NCBI GenBank assembly: GCA_964555235.1
Contig: CAZKRU010000050.1
Location: forward strand, 1-29,944
DNA length: 29,944 bases
Direction: 5' to 3'
DNA from: CAZKRU01 sp964555235
GTDB taxonomy: Bacteria; Verrucomicrobiota; Verrucomicrobiia; Methylacidiphilales; CAMAQI01
Within the stretch, counting starts at the first letter, position 1. Every line of letters begins with the position of its first letter. Shown piece after piece: positions 15,156-23,084 of this stretch. The notes under the pieces are model-generated. The model was not told where the DNA came from and made no database searches. It was given only the letters and a program-made list of their open reading frames with translations. The position numbers and the translations under genes are program-made.

Positions 15156-16376
15156 CTAAAATTCCAAAATCGTCCTTCGTAACCCGTCCAACGCCGCTTG
15201 TGCTGCCATGGACTTAAACACTTCGCGATCTTGGGAAAGTCGTTTCTCCCAAGAATGAACTCCGCGCTTTGTCGCTATCGCAAACCAAGCCATTCCCACC
15301 GGCTTCTCCGGAGTTCCTCCTCCGGGTCCAGCAATTCCACTCACAGCCACCGCCACATCCGCTCCACTTTGTTGCATCGCCCCACTTGCCATTGCCTCAA
15401 CGACTTCACGACTCACCGCCCCATGGATTTTGAGAAGTTCCTCGGAAACGCCCAATTCCCGCACCTTGGCTTCATTCGCATAAGCAATCCACCCAAACCC
15501 AAAAACGTCGGAGCTTCCCGGAACATTCGTCAATCGGTGACCGACCAACCCTCCCGTGCAGGATTCGGCCGTTGCGATTTTCAACCCTTTTTGTCGAGCC
15601 AGATCGATCACAACCGCTTCCATTCCGCGAGTCCCCTCGGTATAAATCGCCTCTCCAAAGGCCGTGAGAATTTTCTCTGCCGCCCGATCCAATAATTTCG
15701 GCTCCTGAACAATCACTCTCAAATCGACTTCGCCGGAACGGGCGCAATACCCAATTTCCATTTCACCCAAAGTACGCAACTCTTCCTCGATCCGCTCTTG
15801 AACCGCCGATTCACCGACTCCAATAATCCTCCACTGACGATGATGCACGACCCTCTCTTGAAGTCGGTGAGCCTTCAACCACGGCAGGGCTTCATTCTCC
15901 CACATCGGCTTCAGTTCGCGTGGAGGTCCCGGAAGAAAAACCAATGTCTTTCCTTTCTCATCCAAAATCAATCCCGGAGCCGTTCCATGATCATTCGCCA
16001 AGAGAACAGCCCCTTCGGGAGCATACGCCTGACGCTTCACAATTTCTCCCATCACCAAGTGACGCTTCGCAAAACGCTCTCTGATTTTTTCTAAAACTTC
16101 CGGATGAAAGATCATCTTACGACTGAACAATTCCGCAGCAATCTCGCGCGTCACATCATCCGAGGTCGGCCCCAATCCTCCGGTCACCAAAATCAAATCC
16201 GACCGGTTGATCGCCTCTTCAAGCGCAACGCGAATCGCCACTCCATCCGGAACCGTCACCTGCCATTCGACGCGTAACCCGAGCTCAAAGAGCGACTTCG
16301 CCAGATAACCGAGATGCGTATTCGTCACATGACCGAGTAAAATCTCGGTTCCCGTGTTAATGACTTCGACGCGCAT
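15156..16376 (-). CDS. cinA: CinA family protein (nicotinamide-nucleotide amidase / ADP-ribose pyrophosphatase-like)
   Basis: The 406-residue product has the usual two-domain layout. The N-terminal MoaB/MogA-like domain (COG1058) shows 'INTGTEILLGHVTNTHLGYLA', 'LVTGGLGPTSDDVTRE' and 'LPGPPRELKPMW'. The C-terminal PncC domain (residues ~250-406) has 'IATAESCTGGLVGHRLT', with the catalytic Ser of the S-C-T-G-G loop, and 'AVSGIAGPGGGTPEKPVG'. In characterised relatives the PncC domain deamidates nicotinamide mononucleotide in pyridine nucleotide recycling, and the N-terminal domain hydrolyses ADP-ribose. Length matches the family. Start at MRVEVINTGTE fits the usual N-terminus. It lies downstream of the xylose-isomerase-like gene on the same strand, separated by a hairpin repeat. 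Confidence 0.95.
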   Translation of the reverse strand: MRVEVINTGTEILLGHVTNTHLGYLAKSLFELGLRVEWQVTVPDGVAIRVALEEAINRSDLILVTGGLGPTSDDVTREIAAELFSRKMIFHPEVLEKIRERFAKRHLVMGEIVKRQAYAPEGAVLLANDHGTAPGLILDEKGKTLVFLPGPPRELKPMWENEALPWLKAHRLQERVVHHRQWRIIGVGESAVQERIEEELRTLGEMEIGYCARSGEVDLRVIVQEPKLLDRAAEKILTAFGEAIYTEGTRGMEAVVIDLARQKGLKIATAESCTGGLVGHRLTNVPGSSDVFGFGWIAYANEAKVRELGVSEELLKIHGAVSREVVEAMASGAMQQSGADVAVAVSGIAGPGGGTPEKPVGMAWFAIATKRGVHSWEKRLSQDREVFKSMAAQAALDGLRRTILEF

Positions 16377-16396
16377 CGCTTTAGATTGAAAAGCCG

Positions 16397-16508
16397 TTTC
16401 TCTGAGGAACGCAGGAATCCAGGAAATTAATGACGCCTCGTTTCAAGAGGATCCGCCAGAGATCCATCTTCAACATCTCCTGTATTCCTGCTTTCCTCAG
16501 AGAGATTT
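16397..16508. repeat. Long imperfect inverted repeat between cinA and the isomerase gene
   Basis: The left arm begins TTTCTCTGAGGAACGCAGGA (16397) and the right arm ends TCCTGCTTTCCTCAGAGAGA (to ~16505). About 26 of 30 positions pair, with a middle of roughly 48 bases. A single half-site of the same type (TCTCTGAGGAATGCAGGAAA) occurs at about 13153, showing that the unit is dispersed. Confidence 0.7.
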
Positions 16509-16531
16509 TCAATGGAACCGTTCTGAGTCCA

Positions 16532-17566
16532 TCAATAGAGACATTTCGTCAGATATCCCGCCAACGCAGTCGCTCGTCCCTCTTTGCGGAATTGGGCGAT
16601 TTTTTTACGATCAACCTTCACCGCCTTCGCCCAAAGACGCTGCAAGTTTGCGGCGCTGGTCGTGAGAATGTCGGTAATATTTTCCTGACGGTCCGTACGA
16701 GGCGCCTTGACGTCAAACGCCAAAATCCCCTCCCACTTCGCATCCTGCAACACCACGCAAAGCGCCAGATCCTTCACCGGCTCCGTGTAACCGAATGGCA
16801 AATCCTGGTCATAACGCTGACCGTCCTGAGCGTTGAGGTGAATATGAAACAGCTTTCCGGCCTCGAGACAAAGCTCGATATCCCAGAGGTAATCGAGCCC
16901 CGCGATGCGACTGTGTGCGGTCTCCGGATTCAAACCGAAAAGATGTTGAACGCGCGAATCCAAGCGACTGATCAAATAAAGCGCTTCACCCACATTGCTC
17001 AGATACATATTGGCCCGGGGCTCGTTCGGTTTCGGCTCAATCGCAAATTTTGGCGCATTCTTGCCATAAGTTTTGAGAGCGTATTCGCCGACTGCCGAAA
17101 ATCCTTCGACCATGCGTCGAAATGATTCCTGACCGTCCTTCGCGAGAACGAAATCAAAGCCTTCACGACCATTCCAAAAAACCATCACCTTCGCACCAAG
17201 CTCCATCGTGACATCCACCGCCCTCTTCGCATTCGCGAGGGCAAGCTTACGCACCGAGGCCTCATTGCTCGTCATCCCTCCATCTTTGAAAACCGCATCC
17301 GCAAAAAACGAGGGAGTGTACATCCCGCACTTCAACCCGTAACGGGACATTAATTTTTTCGCCGCAGGAACATCGGAAGCCGGGAGTTCACAATCATGAA
17401 ACTCGACATAAGTAATTCCGGACTCTGCCAGGAGCTCCAACCGATCCAGCACCGGAATTTCCGCTCGAGTCGGCCCACCAAACGGATCACGCCCTGGACC
17501 CAAATTCCACACACCTGCGCCAATCGCTTGGACGCCCTTTTTTGGCTGAATCAAGACCTTATTCAT
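16532..17566 (-). CDS. Xylose isomerase family TIM-barrel protein
   Basis: The 344-residue product is related to the short, actinobacterial-type xylose isomerases, which interconvert D-xylose and D-xylulose using two divalent metal ions. Visible active-site equivalents are His57 in 'VEFHDCEL', Glu177 and Lys179 in 'AIEPKPNEPR', Glu215 and His218 in 'NPETAHSRIAGL', Asp253 and Asp255 in 'RYDQDLPFG', and Asp285 in 'AFDVKAPR'. The residue equivalent to metal ligand Asp245 of the Streptomyces enzyme is His243 ('FHIHLNAQ'). The protein is ~45 residues shorter than classical members at the C-terminus. The frame is open to 17662, but homology begins at MNKVLIQPKK. With no xylulokinase or sugar transporter near, the true substrate could be another sugar. 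Confidence 0.85.
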   Translation of the reverse strand: MNKVLIQPKKGVQAIGAGVWNLGPGRDPFGGPTRAEIPVLDRLELLAESGITYVEFHDCELPASDVPAAKKLMSRYGLKCGMYTPSFFADAVFKDGGMTSNEASVRKLALANAKRAVDVTMELGAKVMVFWNGREGFDFVLAKDGQESFRRMVEGFSAVGEYALKTYGKNAPKFAIEPKPNEPRANMYLSNVGEALYLISRLDSRVQHLFGLNPETAHSRIAGLDYLWDIELCLEAGKLFHIHLNAQDGQRYDQDLPFGYTEPVKDLALCVVLQDAKWEGILAFDVKAPRTDRQENITDILTTSAANLQRLWAKAVKVDRKKIAQFRKEGRATALAGYLTKCLY

Positions 17567-17657
17567 GAGTTTTGGTCTAGCTTCCCCCGTAAGATTGAAC
17601 AGGAGAAAATTTCCAATTCGCGACCTGACGGACTCCTTATGAACAAATATGAGATTT

Positions 17658-17714
17658 TTCACACGGAGAGCTCAGTGCTCACGGAGGTTGAAATTTGATT
17701 TATCTCCGTGTGAA
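17658..17714. repeat. Short intergenic inverted repeat
   Basis: Arms TTCACACGGAG (17658-17668) and CTCCGTGTGAA (17704-17714) are exactly complementary, with GCTCAGTGCTCACGGAGG between. The style matches the hairpin at 5878-5983. It lies upstream of the divergent isomerase and lipoprotein genes. Confidence 0.6.
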
Positions 17715-17853
17715 ACTGGAAGTTCCTTAGGAGACAGCGGCTCGGGCAAAGCGAGAAACCGAGAGTCGAAAACGTGTAACGATTCGACGACAACCGATAA
17801 CACCCCCAAAATGGGGTTGCCAAGCGGAGGAACTCTGCTTTGATTTAACCCCT

Positions 17854-18255
17854 ATGAAAAAGTTGACCCTTTTATTTGCCGCCACCCTCCTTTCCTTCGT
17901 GGGCTGCAGTTTCGATAATTCGACTAAAACCACTGATAGCGCGACCGAACCCGGTGCCACTGCTGGAGCGATGCCTGAACCGGCCAATAGCCAGGCTGGC
18001 ACAACCGGAGAAAGCAAACCGTGGAGCGCTCCCGCCAATCATTCGACCCCAGCCAATTCCACTCCCGCCCCCAGCCAACCCGCATCAAAGCCCGTCGTCA
18101 CTTCCAAATATCCGAAAGGGATCTCTGTCCCGGGCAAAAAAGGATTTGTGAAAAGCCCTTATGCCGAGCACGCAGGCCTGGTCGACGTTCAAGGGTTTCC
18201 CTCGGGAACCGAAGTCAAGTGTCCCTACACTCACAAAATCTTTGTTGTGCCGTGA
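17854..18255 (+). CDS. Small lipoprotein with Pro/Ser/Thr-rich linker
   Basis: The 133-residue product has a lipoprotein signal peptide, MKKLTLLFAATLLSFVGC, with the lipobox L-S-F-V-G-C placing the lipidated Cys at residue 18. A ~65-residue linker rich in Thr, Ser, Pro and Ala follows, then a compact C-terminal domain: 'YPKGISVPGKKGFVKSPY' and 'LVDVQGFPSGTEVKCPY', ending 'HKIFVVP'. I associate this C-terminal layout with small conserved lipoproteins of Verrucomicrobiota; no biochemical role is known to me. It lies 36 bases upstream of leuD and may share its transcript. Confidence 0.8.
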   Translation: MKKLTLLFAATLLSFVGCSFDNSTKTTDSATEPGATAGAMPEPANSQAGTTGESKPWSAPANHSTPANSTPAPSQPASKPVVTSKYPKGISVPGKKGFVKSPYAEHAGLVDVQGFPSGTEVKCPYTHKIFVVP

Positions 18256-18291
18256 GTCGTCAACGATTTTAACTTTTCCCAAAGAGCCCTC

Positions 18292-18840
18292 ATGTCACAA
18301 ATCGTTTGCGGTCCCGTCTACGTCGTTAAAGACAATATCGATACCGATCAGATCATCCCTGCTGAATATCTGATGCTCGTCCCCACGGTCGCCGAAGAAT
18401 ACGAAAAGCTCGGTTCTTATGCGCTCTGCGGACTTCCAGAATCTCTCTATCCCGTCCGATTCGTAACCGAAGGAACTCAAACCAAGTACCCAATTGTCAT
18501 CGGCGGCCGGAATTTCGGCTGCGGTTCTTCCCGCGAACACGCCCCCATCGCCATGGGAGCCAGCGGCTGCCAAGTCGTTGTGGCGGAAAGCTACGCCCGG
18601 ATCTTTTTCCGAAATTGCATCGCCACCGGAGAGCTCTATCCCTGCGAAACCCCCACTCGCCTCGTGGAAGAATTTCAAACCGGCGATGAAGCCGAGATTG
18701 ATCTCGAAAAGGCAACGATCCAAAATCTCCGCACCGGAAAAACTCACACTCTCAATTCCCTCGGCGAAGCGAAACCGGTCATCGATGCCGGTGGCATTTT
18801 TGATTTCGCCCGCGCCAGTGGAATGATTCCCGCAAAATAA
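18292..18840 (+). CDS. leuD: 3-isopropylmalate dehydratase small subunit (LeuD/homoaconitase small subunit family)
   Basis: The 182-residue product is the swivel-domain subunit that, with the iron-sulfur subunit LeuC, isomerises 2-isopropylmalate to 3-isopropylmalate in leucine biosynthesis. Motifs are 'DNIDTDQIIPAEYLM' near the N-terminus and 'GGRNFGCGSSREHAP' in the active-site loop, followed by 'VVAESYARIFFRNC'. Length fits the 160-200 residue range. LeuC is not in the window. The next gene, leuB, starts two bases after the stop, which fixes the pathway assignment. A homoaconitase subunit role is possible for the family but less likely in this context. Confidence 0.93.
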   Translation: MSQIVCGPVYVVKDNIDTDQIIPAEYLMLVPTVAEEYEKLGSYALCGLPESLYPVRFVTEGTQTKYPIVIGGRNFGCGSSREHAPIAMGASGCQVVVAESYARIFFRNCIATGELYPCETPTRLVEEFQTGDEAEIDLEKATIQNLRTGKTHTLNSLGEAKPVIDAGGIFDFARASGMIPAK

Positions 18841-18842
18841 TT

Positions 18843-19925
18843 ATGTCAAAACGATTCAAAGTCGCCGTCCTCTCCGGAGACGGCATCGGGCCCGAAGTCA
18901 TGGCGGTCACACTCCCCATTCTCGAAGCCACCGGAAAAAAATTTCATTTTAACGTCGAACTCCACGAAGCCTTGGTTGGAGGCATTGCGATTGATCAAAA
19001 AGGAAAAGCGCTTCCCGAGGAGACCATCCAAATCTGTCGTTCCTGCGAAGCCATCCTCTTCGGCTCTGTCGGTGGCCCCAAATGGGAATCCCTTCCTCCC
19101 AACGAGCAACCCGAGCGCGCCGCACTCCTTCCCCTTCGTAAAATTTTTGGCCTCTACGCCAACCTGCGCCCCGCCCTCTGCTACCCGCAGCTCATTCACG
19201 CCTCTCCCATCAAGAACGAGATCATCCCACAAGGCTTTGATGTTCTCGTCGTTCGCGAATTAACCGGGGGGCTCTACTTTGGAAAACCGAAAGAGACCGT
19301 GACTCTTGAGAATGGTGAACGCGCCGTTGACACGATGGTCTACACGACGGAAGAGATCGAACGTGTTTCTCATGTCGCTTTTAAAGCCGCCGAAAAGCGC
19401 CGCAAGCAACTCACCCTCATCGACAAAGCCAACGTCCTCGAGACCAGTCTCCTCTGGCGTAAAGTCGTCAAGGCGATTGCCACCCAATATCCTGAAGTAA
19501 AATTGAGCTTCATGTATGTCGATAACGCGGCGATGCAAGTGACCCGCAATCCGTGTCAGTTCGATGTGATGCTCTGCGAAAATCTTTTTGGCGATATCTT
19601 GAGCGATGAAGTCGCCGCCGTCACCGGCTCCCTCGGAATGCTCCCCAGCGCATCACTCGCAGAAGGGGCTTTCGGACTTTACGAACCATCCGGAGGAACC
19701 GCTCCTGACATCGCCGGAAAAGGAATCGCCAATCCGATCGCCCAAATCCTCTCCGCCGCGCTGATGCTCCGCTACTCCTTCCAGGAAGAAGCCGCGGCTC
19801 AAGCCATCGAAGGAGCCGTGAAGAAAACCCTCGAAGCTGGACTTCGCACGGGCGACATTTTCACACCCGGCCACCGCAAAGTCAGCACCCAGGAAATGGG
19901 CCAAGCGATTTTGGAACGCATTTAA
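18843..19925 (+). CDS. leuB: 3-isopropylmalate dehydrogenase
   Basis: The 360-residue product oxidatively decarboxylates 3-isopropylmalate to 2-oxoisocaproate with NAD+. Family motifs in order are 'LSGDGIGPEV' at the N-terminus, 'LLPLRKIFGLYANLRPA' (substrate-binding Arg residues), 'VVRELTGGLYFGKPK' (third substrate Arg and catalytic-region Tyr), 'DKANVLETSLLWRKVV' (catalytic Lys), 'YVDNAAMQ', 'LCENLFGDILSDE' (metal-binding Asp residues) and 'EPSGGTAPDIAGKGIANP' (NAD-binding loop). Length is standard. Translation is probably coupled to leuD. Confidence 0.96.
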   Translation: MSKRFKVAVLSGDGIGPEVMAVTLPILEATGKKFHFNVELHEALVGGIAIDQKGKALPEETIQICRSCEAILFGSVGGPKWESLPPNEQPERAALLPLRKIFGLYANLRPALCYPQLIHASPIKNEIIPQGFDVLVVRELTGGLYFGKPKETVTLENGERAVDTMVYTTEEIERVSHVAFKAAEKRRKQLTLIDKANVLETSLLWRKVVKAIATQYPEVKLSFMYVDNAAMQVTRNPCQFDVMLCENLFGDILSDEVAAVTGSLGMLPSASLAEGAFGLYEPSGGTAPDIAGKGIANPIAQILSAALMLRYSFQEEAAAQAIEGAVKKTLEAGLRTGDIFTPGHRKVSTQEMGQAILERI

Positions 19926-19947
19926 CACTAAAGTCTCCGAGACGTGG

Positions 19948-20049
19948 GATTTTTCCTCGCGCTGAGCTCGCAGTGACCGCTGAGTTTTAAATTCCGAACT
20001 GAAAAACAGCCAGATTCCCTCGGCGAACTCAGCGATCCCCGCGCGAAAA
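19948..20049. repeat. Imperfect intergenic inverted repeat after leuB
   Basis: The left side TTTTTCCTCGCGCTGAG pairs loosely with the right side CTCAGCG...CGCGCGAAAAAAGG; CGCTGAG occurs twice on the left and CTCAGCG once on the right. It may serve as the leuB terminator. The pairing is weaker than in the other hairpins. Confidence 0.45.
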
Positions 20050-20102
20050 AAGGATCCCGGATTTCCTTTGGCAAGAGCAACATTTCCACGCATATTGATT
20101 TT

Positions 20103-22772
20103 ATGGTGCCACTCTACGGCAAGAATGATTCCGTCGACGGAAATCAAGTTCACCTCCAAACCAAAGGAGCGCGCATTCTGACGCTCCCCCTCGAGATCTA
20201 TCAAAAACTGATCGATATTCACGGACATGAAGGACGCCACAAAGCAATCCTCTGGGCGGAAAACCCTTCCGATCAATGGTTCGAACTCGAACCGTCCAAA
20301 GCACAGCTCCGCGATTTTGTCGAGCACTGCAATCAGACCTTCTCCCTCAACCTCGCTTGGCGCGATTTTCCCTCAACCGATCGCTTCGTTCGCTCTCACC
20401 TCGAAACCGTCCTCCAACTTCCCGAACTTGCTGAATTCAAAAATCGAATCCACACCCATGACGGAGCGCCATTGCTCGCTTTCGCTGAAGAAGTCATTCG
20501 CGTCCCCAATCAAACGCTGACGGTCGAAATTACTTCAATCCTCTCCATTGTTCTTCTCGGCGCAACTCCGATTGAAACCATTCGCACCGCTTTTCTTCAA
20601 GGTGAAACCAAGATCCAAGTCGTTCGCGAAACGCTCCAAGCCAAAGCCAGCGCACTCCGGGAACGCTGTGAATCCTGGAATCTGGCGGTAACCGACGAGT
20701 GGCCAGACCATCCGGTCAATGCCACCGAAGGCTCCCGACTTCTCGATCGCGCCTACGCCACGATCCGTCAAAATCGGATCCGTCAATTAATCGAAGCCGC
20801 CCTCCCCTCCGTTACTCCCGCCCAACTCCTCCCCACCCTCGACGGCACCCGCTTCGTCATTCGTATCCCCGGACCAATCACCCTCGCTGGAGAAACGATC
20901 AAGACCGGGATGGAACTCAAAGATCAATCAATCCCACGCGACTTCGAGCTCCGCACCCCGGAAGAGATCCTGACCTTTTTTAAAGAGAAGATCGATTCCC
21001 TTCGCGACTCCATTCACGCCTCCCTGCATCGTGCCGAGCAACGACTTCGTGATACTCGAGAAGCCGCTCAAGTTCCCGATGATCGCGTCAGCCGCTGGAT
21101 CACCCAAACCTTCACGCGCCCTCTCAATCCGACTGAAATCGAACGAGCCACCGGAATCGTGATTGGGGATCTTCGCCGCTTCGCTGCCTCGCAAATTGCA
21201 CGAAAAGATTTTCATCCTTCGGCCTATCCGCAATTTTTCCCGAACGCCCGAAGTCGAAAACGGAAAATCGTCGCCATTCTCGGCCCCACCAATAGCGGAA
21301 AAACCTATCGCGCCTTCCAAGCCCTGCGGACTGCCGCCAACGGAACCTATCTGGCACCGCTTCGCCTCCTTGCCGCGGAAGGAGCCGACACGTTGAATGA
21401 ACTCGGATGTCCCTGCTCTATGGTGACCGGCGAAGAAAAAATTCCCGTTCCTGGAGCCCATCACGTTTCGTCCACGATCGAGATGACTGATTACGAAACC
21501 GAATATGAAGTCGCCGTCATCGACGAAGTTCAAATGCTCGCCGATCGGGATCGCGGTTGGGCCTGGACCGCAGCGCTTTGTGGCGTCAACGCCAAAACCG
21601 TCTATTGCCTCGGCTCTCCGGATGCCGAAAAAGTCCTTCGCGAGTTCGCACATCATCTTAAAGAGCCGATTGAATTTCAATTCACCGAGCGGCTTGCCCC
21701 GTTGCGAGTCCTTCCGAGCGCTGTCCCGCATCCTCAAACCTTGCAAAATGGAACCGCGGTTGTCGCCTTTTCTCGTGCAAATGTTCTGAGCTTTAAAGAT
21801 CAACTCGGTGCTTGTGCCGCAGTTTATGGAAATCTCTCTCCAGAAGTACGCCGCGCCGAAGCCAAACGCTTTCGCGAAGGAGAAGTTCAGTTTGTCGCCG
21901 CAACCGATGCGATCGGCATGGGCTTAAATCTCCCCATCAAAAATGTCATCTTCTCCACCACGACAAAATTCGATGGGGTGGAGGAACGTCGCCTCACTCC
22001 TTCGGAAGTCCGCCAAATCGCCGGTCGTGCGGGACGTTACGGAAAGCACGAAGTCGGCTGGGTCGGCGCGATGAATAAGTCGGATCACGATTACCTCCGT
22101 AAATGTCTTTCCGACCAAACACGCCTCACCGATCTCGCACTCTGGGTCCAAGTCGCTCCGAGCCTTCTCTATTGTCTCGAAGTGGCGCGCGCCCTGGATG
22201 TCCCCGACCTCTGGCGGGTTCTCTCCTTCTTTGCCGAATTTCAAATCAAGGAAGCTTTTTTCAGACGAGCCAATATCGAAGAAATGATCGAACTTGCAGC
22301 GATTTTAAAAAATCTCGATCTCCCGCTCTCCATTCGAGATCAATACACCCTCTGTTGCGTTCCTGTCGCCCAGAAAGAGGATCTTCATCTGCGCTTTTTC
22401 AAAAAAGCCGCGCAAGCGATCGGAAATCAAGCTGCACTCGCCGCCCCGGAACCGGACTCCATTTGGCTTGAGGGGAATGGAACCGATAACTCCTCCGAGC
22501 TTCACGATGCCGAATCGTTTGTGAAACTTCTTTGCTGTTACTCATGGCTTCACTATCGATTCCTGAATATTTTTCCCGACCTCAATCTCTGCTTCGAATT
22601 ACGAACCAAAGTCGATCGATATATTCTAGCCTCGCTCCAAAAACGAAAAGTGCGGCGCGCCTGTCTGACTTGCAGTCAACCTCTCCCTCCCCTTCACCCC
22701 CACAAACTCTGCGACGCCTGCTTCTTCGGCGCGAAAAAACGCCAGTGGTTCCAGCCGCGAAGACCGAGGTAG
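20103..22772 (+). CDS. SUV3-like DExH-box RNA helicase with C-terminal zinc-ribbon-like motif
   Basis: The 889-residue product has a ~390-residue N-terminal region without a clear family. The helicase core of the SUV3 type comes next: Walker A 'GPTNSGKTYRA' (residues ~394-404), 'YLAPLRLLAAEG', 'SMVTGEE', the Walker B variant 'VIDEVQMLADRDRGWAW' (~472-488), 'ATDAIGMGLNLP', and motif VI 'QIAGRAGRYG' (~638-647). SUV3 of mitochondria unwinds RNA for the degradosome; bacterial copies are likely to act in RNA decay or processing. The C-terminus has 'CLTCSQPLPPLHPHKLCDAC', four cysteines spaced CxxC...CxxC like a zinc ribbon, then a basic tail (KKRQWFQPRRPR). It stands alone after leuB, with no exonuclease gene adjacent. 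Confidence 0.9.
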   Translation: MVPLYGKNDSVDGNQVHLQTKGARILTLPLEIYQKLIDIHGHEGRHKAILWAENPSDQWFELEPSKAQLRDFVEHCNQTFSLNLAWRDFPSTDRFVRSHLETVLQLPELAEFKNRIHTHDGAPLLAFAEEVIRVPNQTLTVEITSILSIVLLGATPIETIRTAFLQGETKIQVVRETLQAKASALRERCESWNLAVTDEWPDHPVNATEGSRLLDRAYATIRQNRIRQLIEAALPSVTPAQLLPTLDGTRFVIRIPGPITLAGETIKTGMELKDQSIPRDFELRTPEEILTFFKEKIDSLRDSIHASLHRAEQRLRDTREAAQVPDDRVSRWITQTFTRPLNPTEIERATGIVIGDLRRFAASQIARKDFHPSAYPQFFPNARSRKRKIVAILGPTNSGKTYRAFQALRTAANGTYLAPLRLLAAEGADTLNELGCPCSMVTGEEKIPVPGAHHVSSTIEMTDYETEYEVAVIDEVQMLADRDRGWAWTAALCGVNAKTVYCLGSPDAEKVLREFAHHLKEPIEFQFTERLAPLRVLPSAVPHPQTLQNGTAVVAFSRANVLSFKDQLGACAAVYGNLSPEVRRAEAKRFREGEVQFVAATDAIGMGLNLPIKNVIFSTTTKFDGVEERRLTPSEVRQIAGRAGRYGKHEVGWVGAMNKSDHDYLRKCLSDQTRLTDLALWVQVAPSLLYCLEVARALDVPDLWRVLSFFAEFQIKEAFFRRANIEEMIELAAILKNLDLPLSIRDQYTLCCVPVAQKEDLHLRFFKKAAQAIGNQAALAAPEPDSIWLEGNGTDNSSELHDAESFVKLLCCYSWLHYRFLNIFPDLNLCFELRTKVDRYILASLQKRKVRRACLTCSQPLPPLHPHKLCDACFFGAKKRQWFQPRRPR

Positions 22773-22803
22773 TCAAATCGTCCAAGTGACGATTCAAGGA
22801 TAG

Positions 22804-22968
22804 ACCTCAGGGCAGCCGCATCTAAATTTCAGTTTGCGCATGAGTGTAGCCGTCGCCGTCCCCGGCGCGGTATCGAGAATGCGGGAATCAAGAAGGGATC
22901 GGGGATTTGGGGGATCCATGAATCGTGAAAACCGCGTACACACCGAAATTTAGATACGTCTGCCCTAG
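22804..22968. mobile_element. Miniature inverted-repeat element, ~165 bp
   Basis: Terminal repeats face each other: CTCAGGGCAGCCGCATCTAA on the left and, read on the opposite strand, CTAGGGCAGACGTATCTAAA on the right, with similarity extending through ATTTC for about 30 bases. GGATAG occurs immediately outside both ends (22798-22803 and 22969-22974), a likely target duplication. There is no room for a transposase. Together with the platform-like sequence it fills the 311-base gap after the helicase gene. Confidence 0.65.
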
Positions 22969-22996
22969 GGATAGCTCTTGAGCCGGTCAGTTTTTC

Positions 22997-23084
22997 ATGA
23001 TAAATGAAACCCAGATGAGAGAAAAAAGTTTCGAATTTAATTGGAACAACCGACCGGTCGGTTGAATAACTGTTCGGCAAAGAT
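22997..23084 (+). other. Third integron platform-like sequence (attI-like), no integrase
   Basis: Positions 22997-23039 align without gaps to 869-911 beside the integrase (31 of 43 matches; shared GAGAA.AAAGTTTC.AAT). Positions 23064-23091 resemble 1034-1061 (23 of 28, sharing AACTGTTCG and ATATGA). Between them is the exact 18-base palindrome CAACCGACCGGTCGGTTG (23047-23064) overlapping a GTTGAAT core-like motif. In the first locus about 120 bases occupy this interval, here about 25. On the minus strand the integrase start ATG is retained but is followed by a stop after two codons. Confidence 0.55.

Noticed and set aside
20928..21803. 291-codon minus-strand frame inside the helicase gene
   Set aside because: Shadow of the SUV3-like coding sequence; Gly/Arg/Phe-rich and without recognisable motifs.
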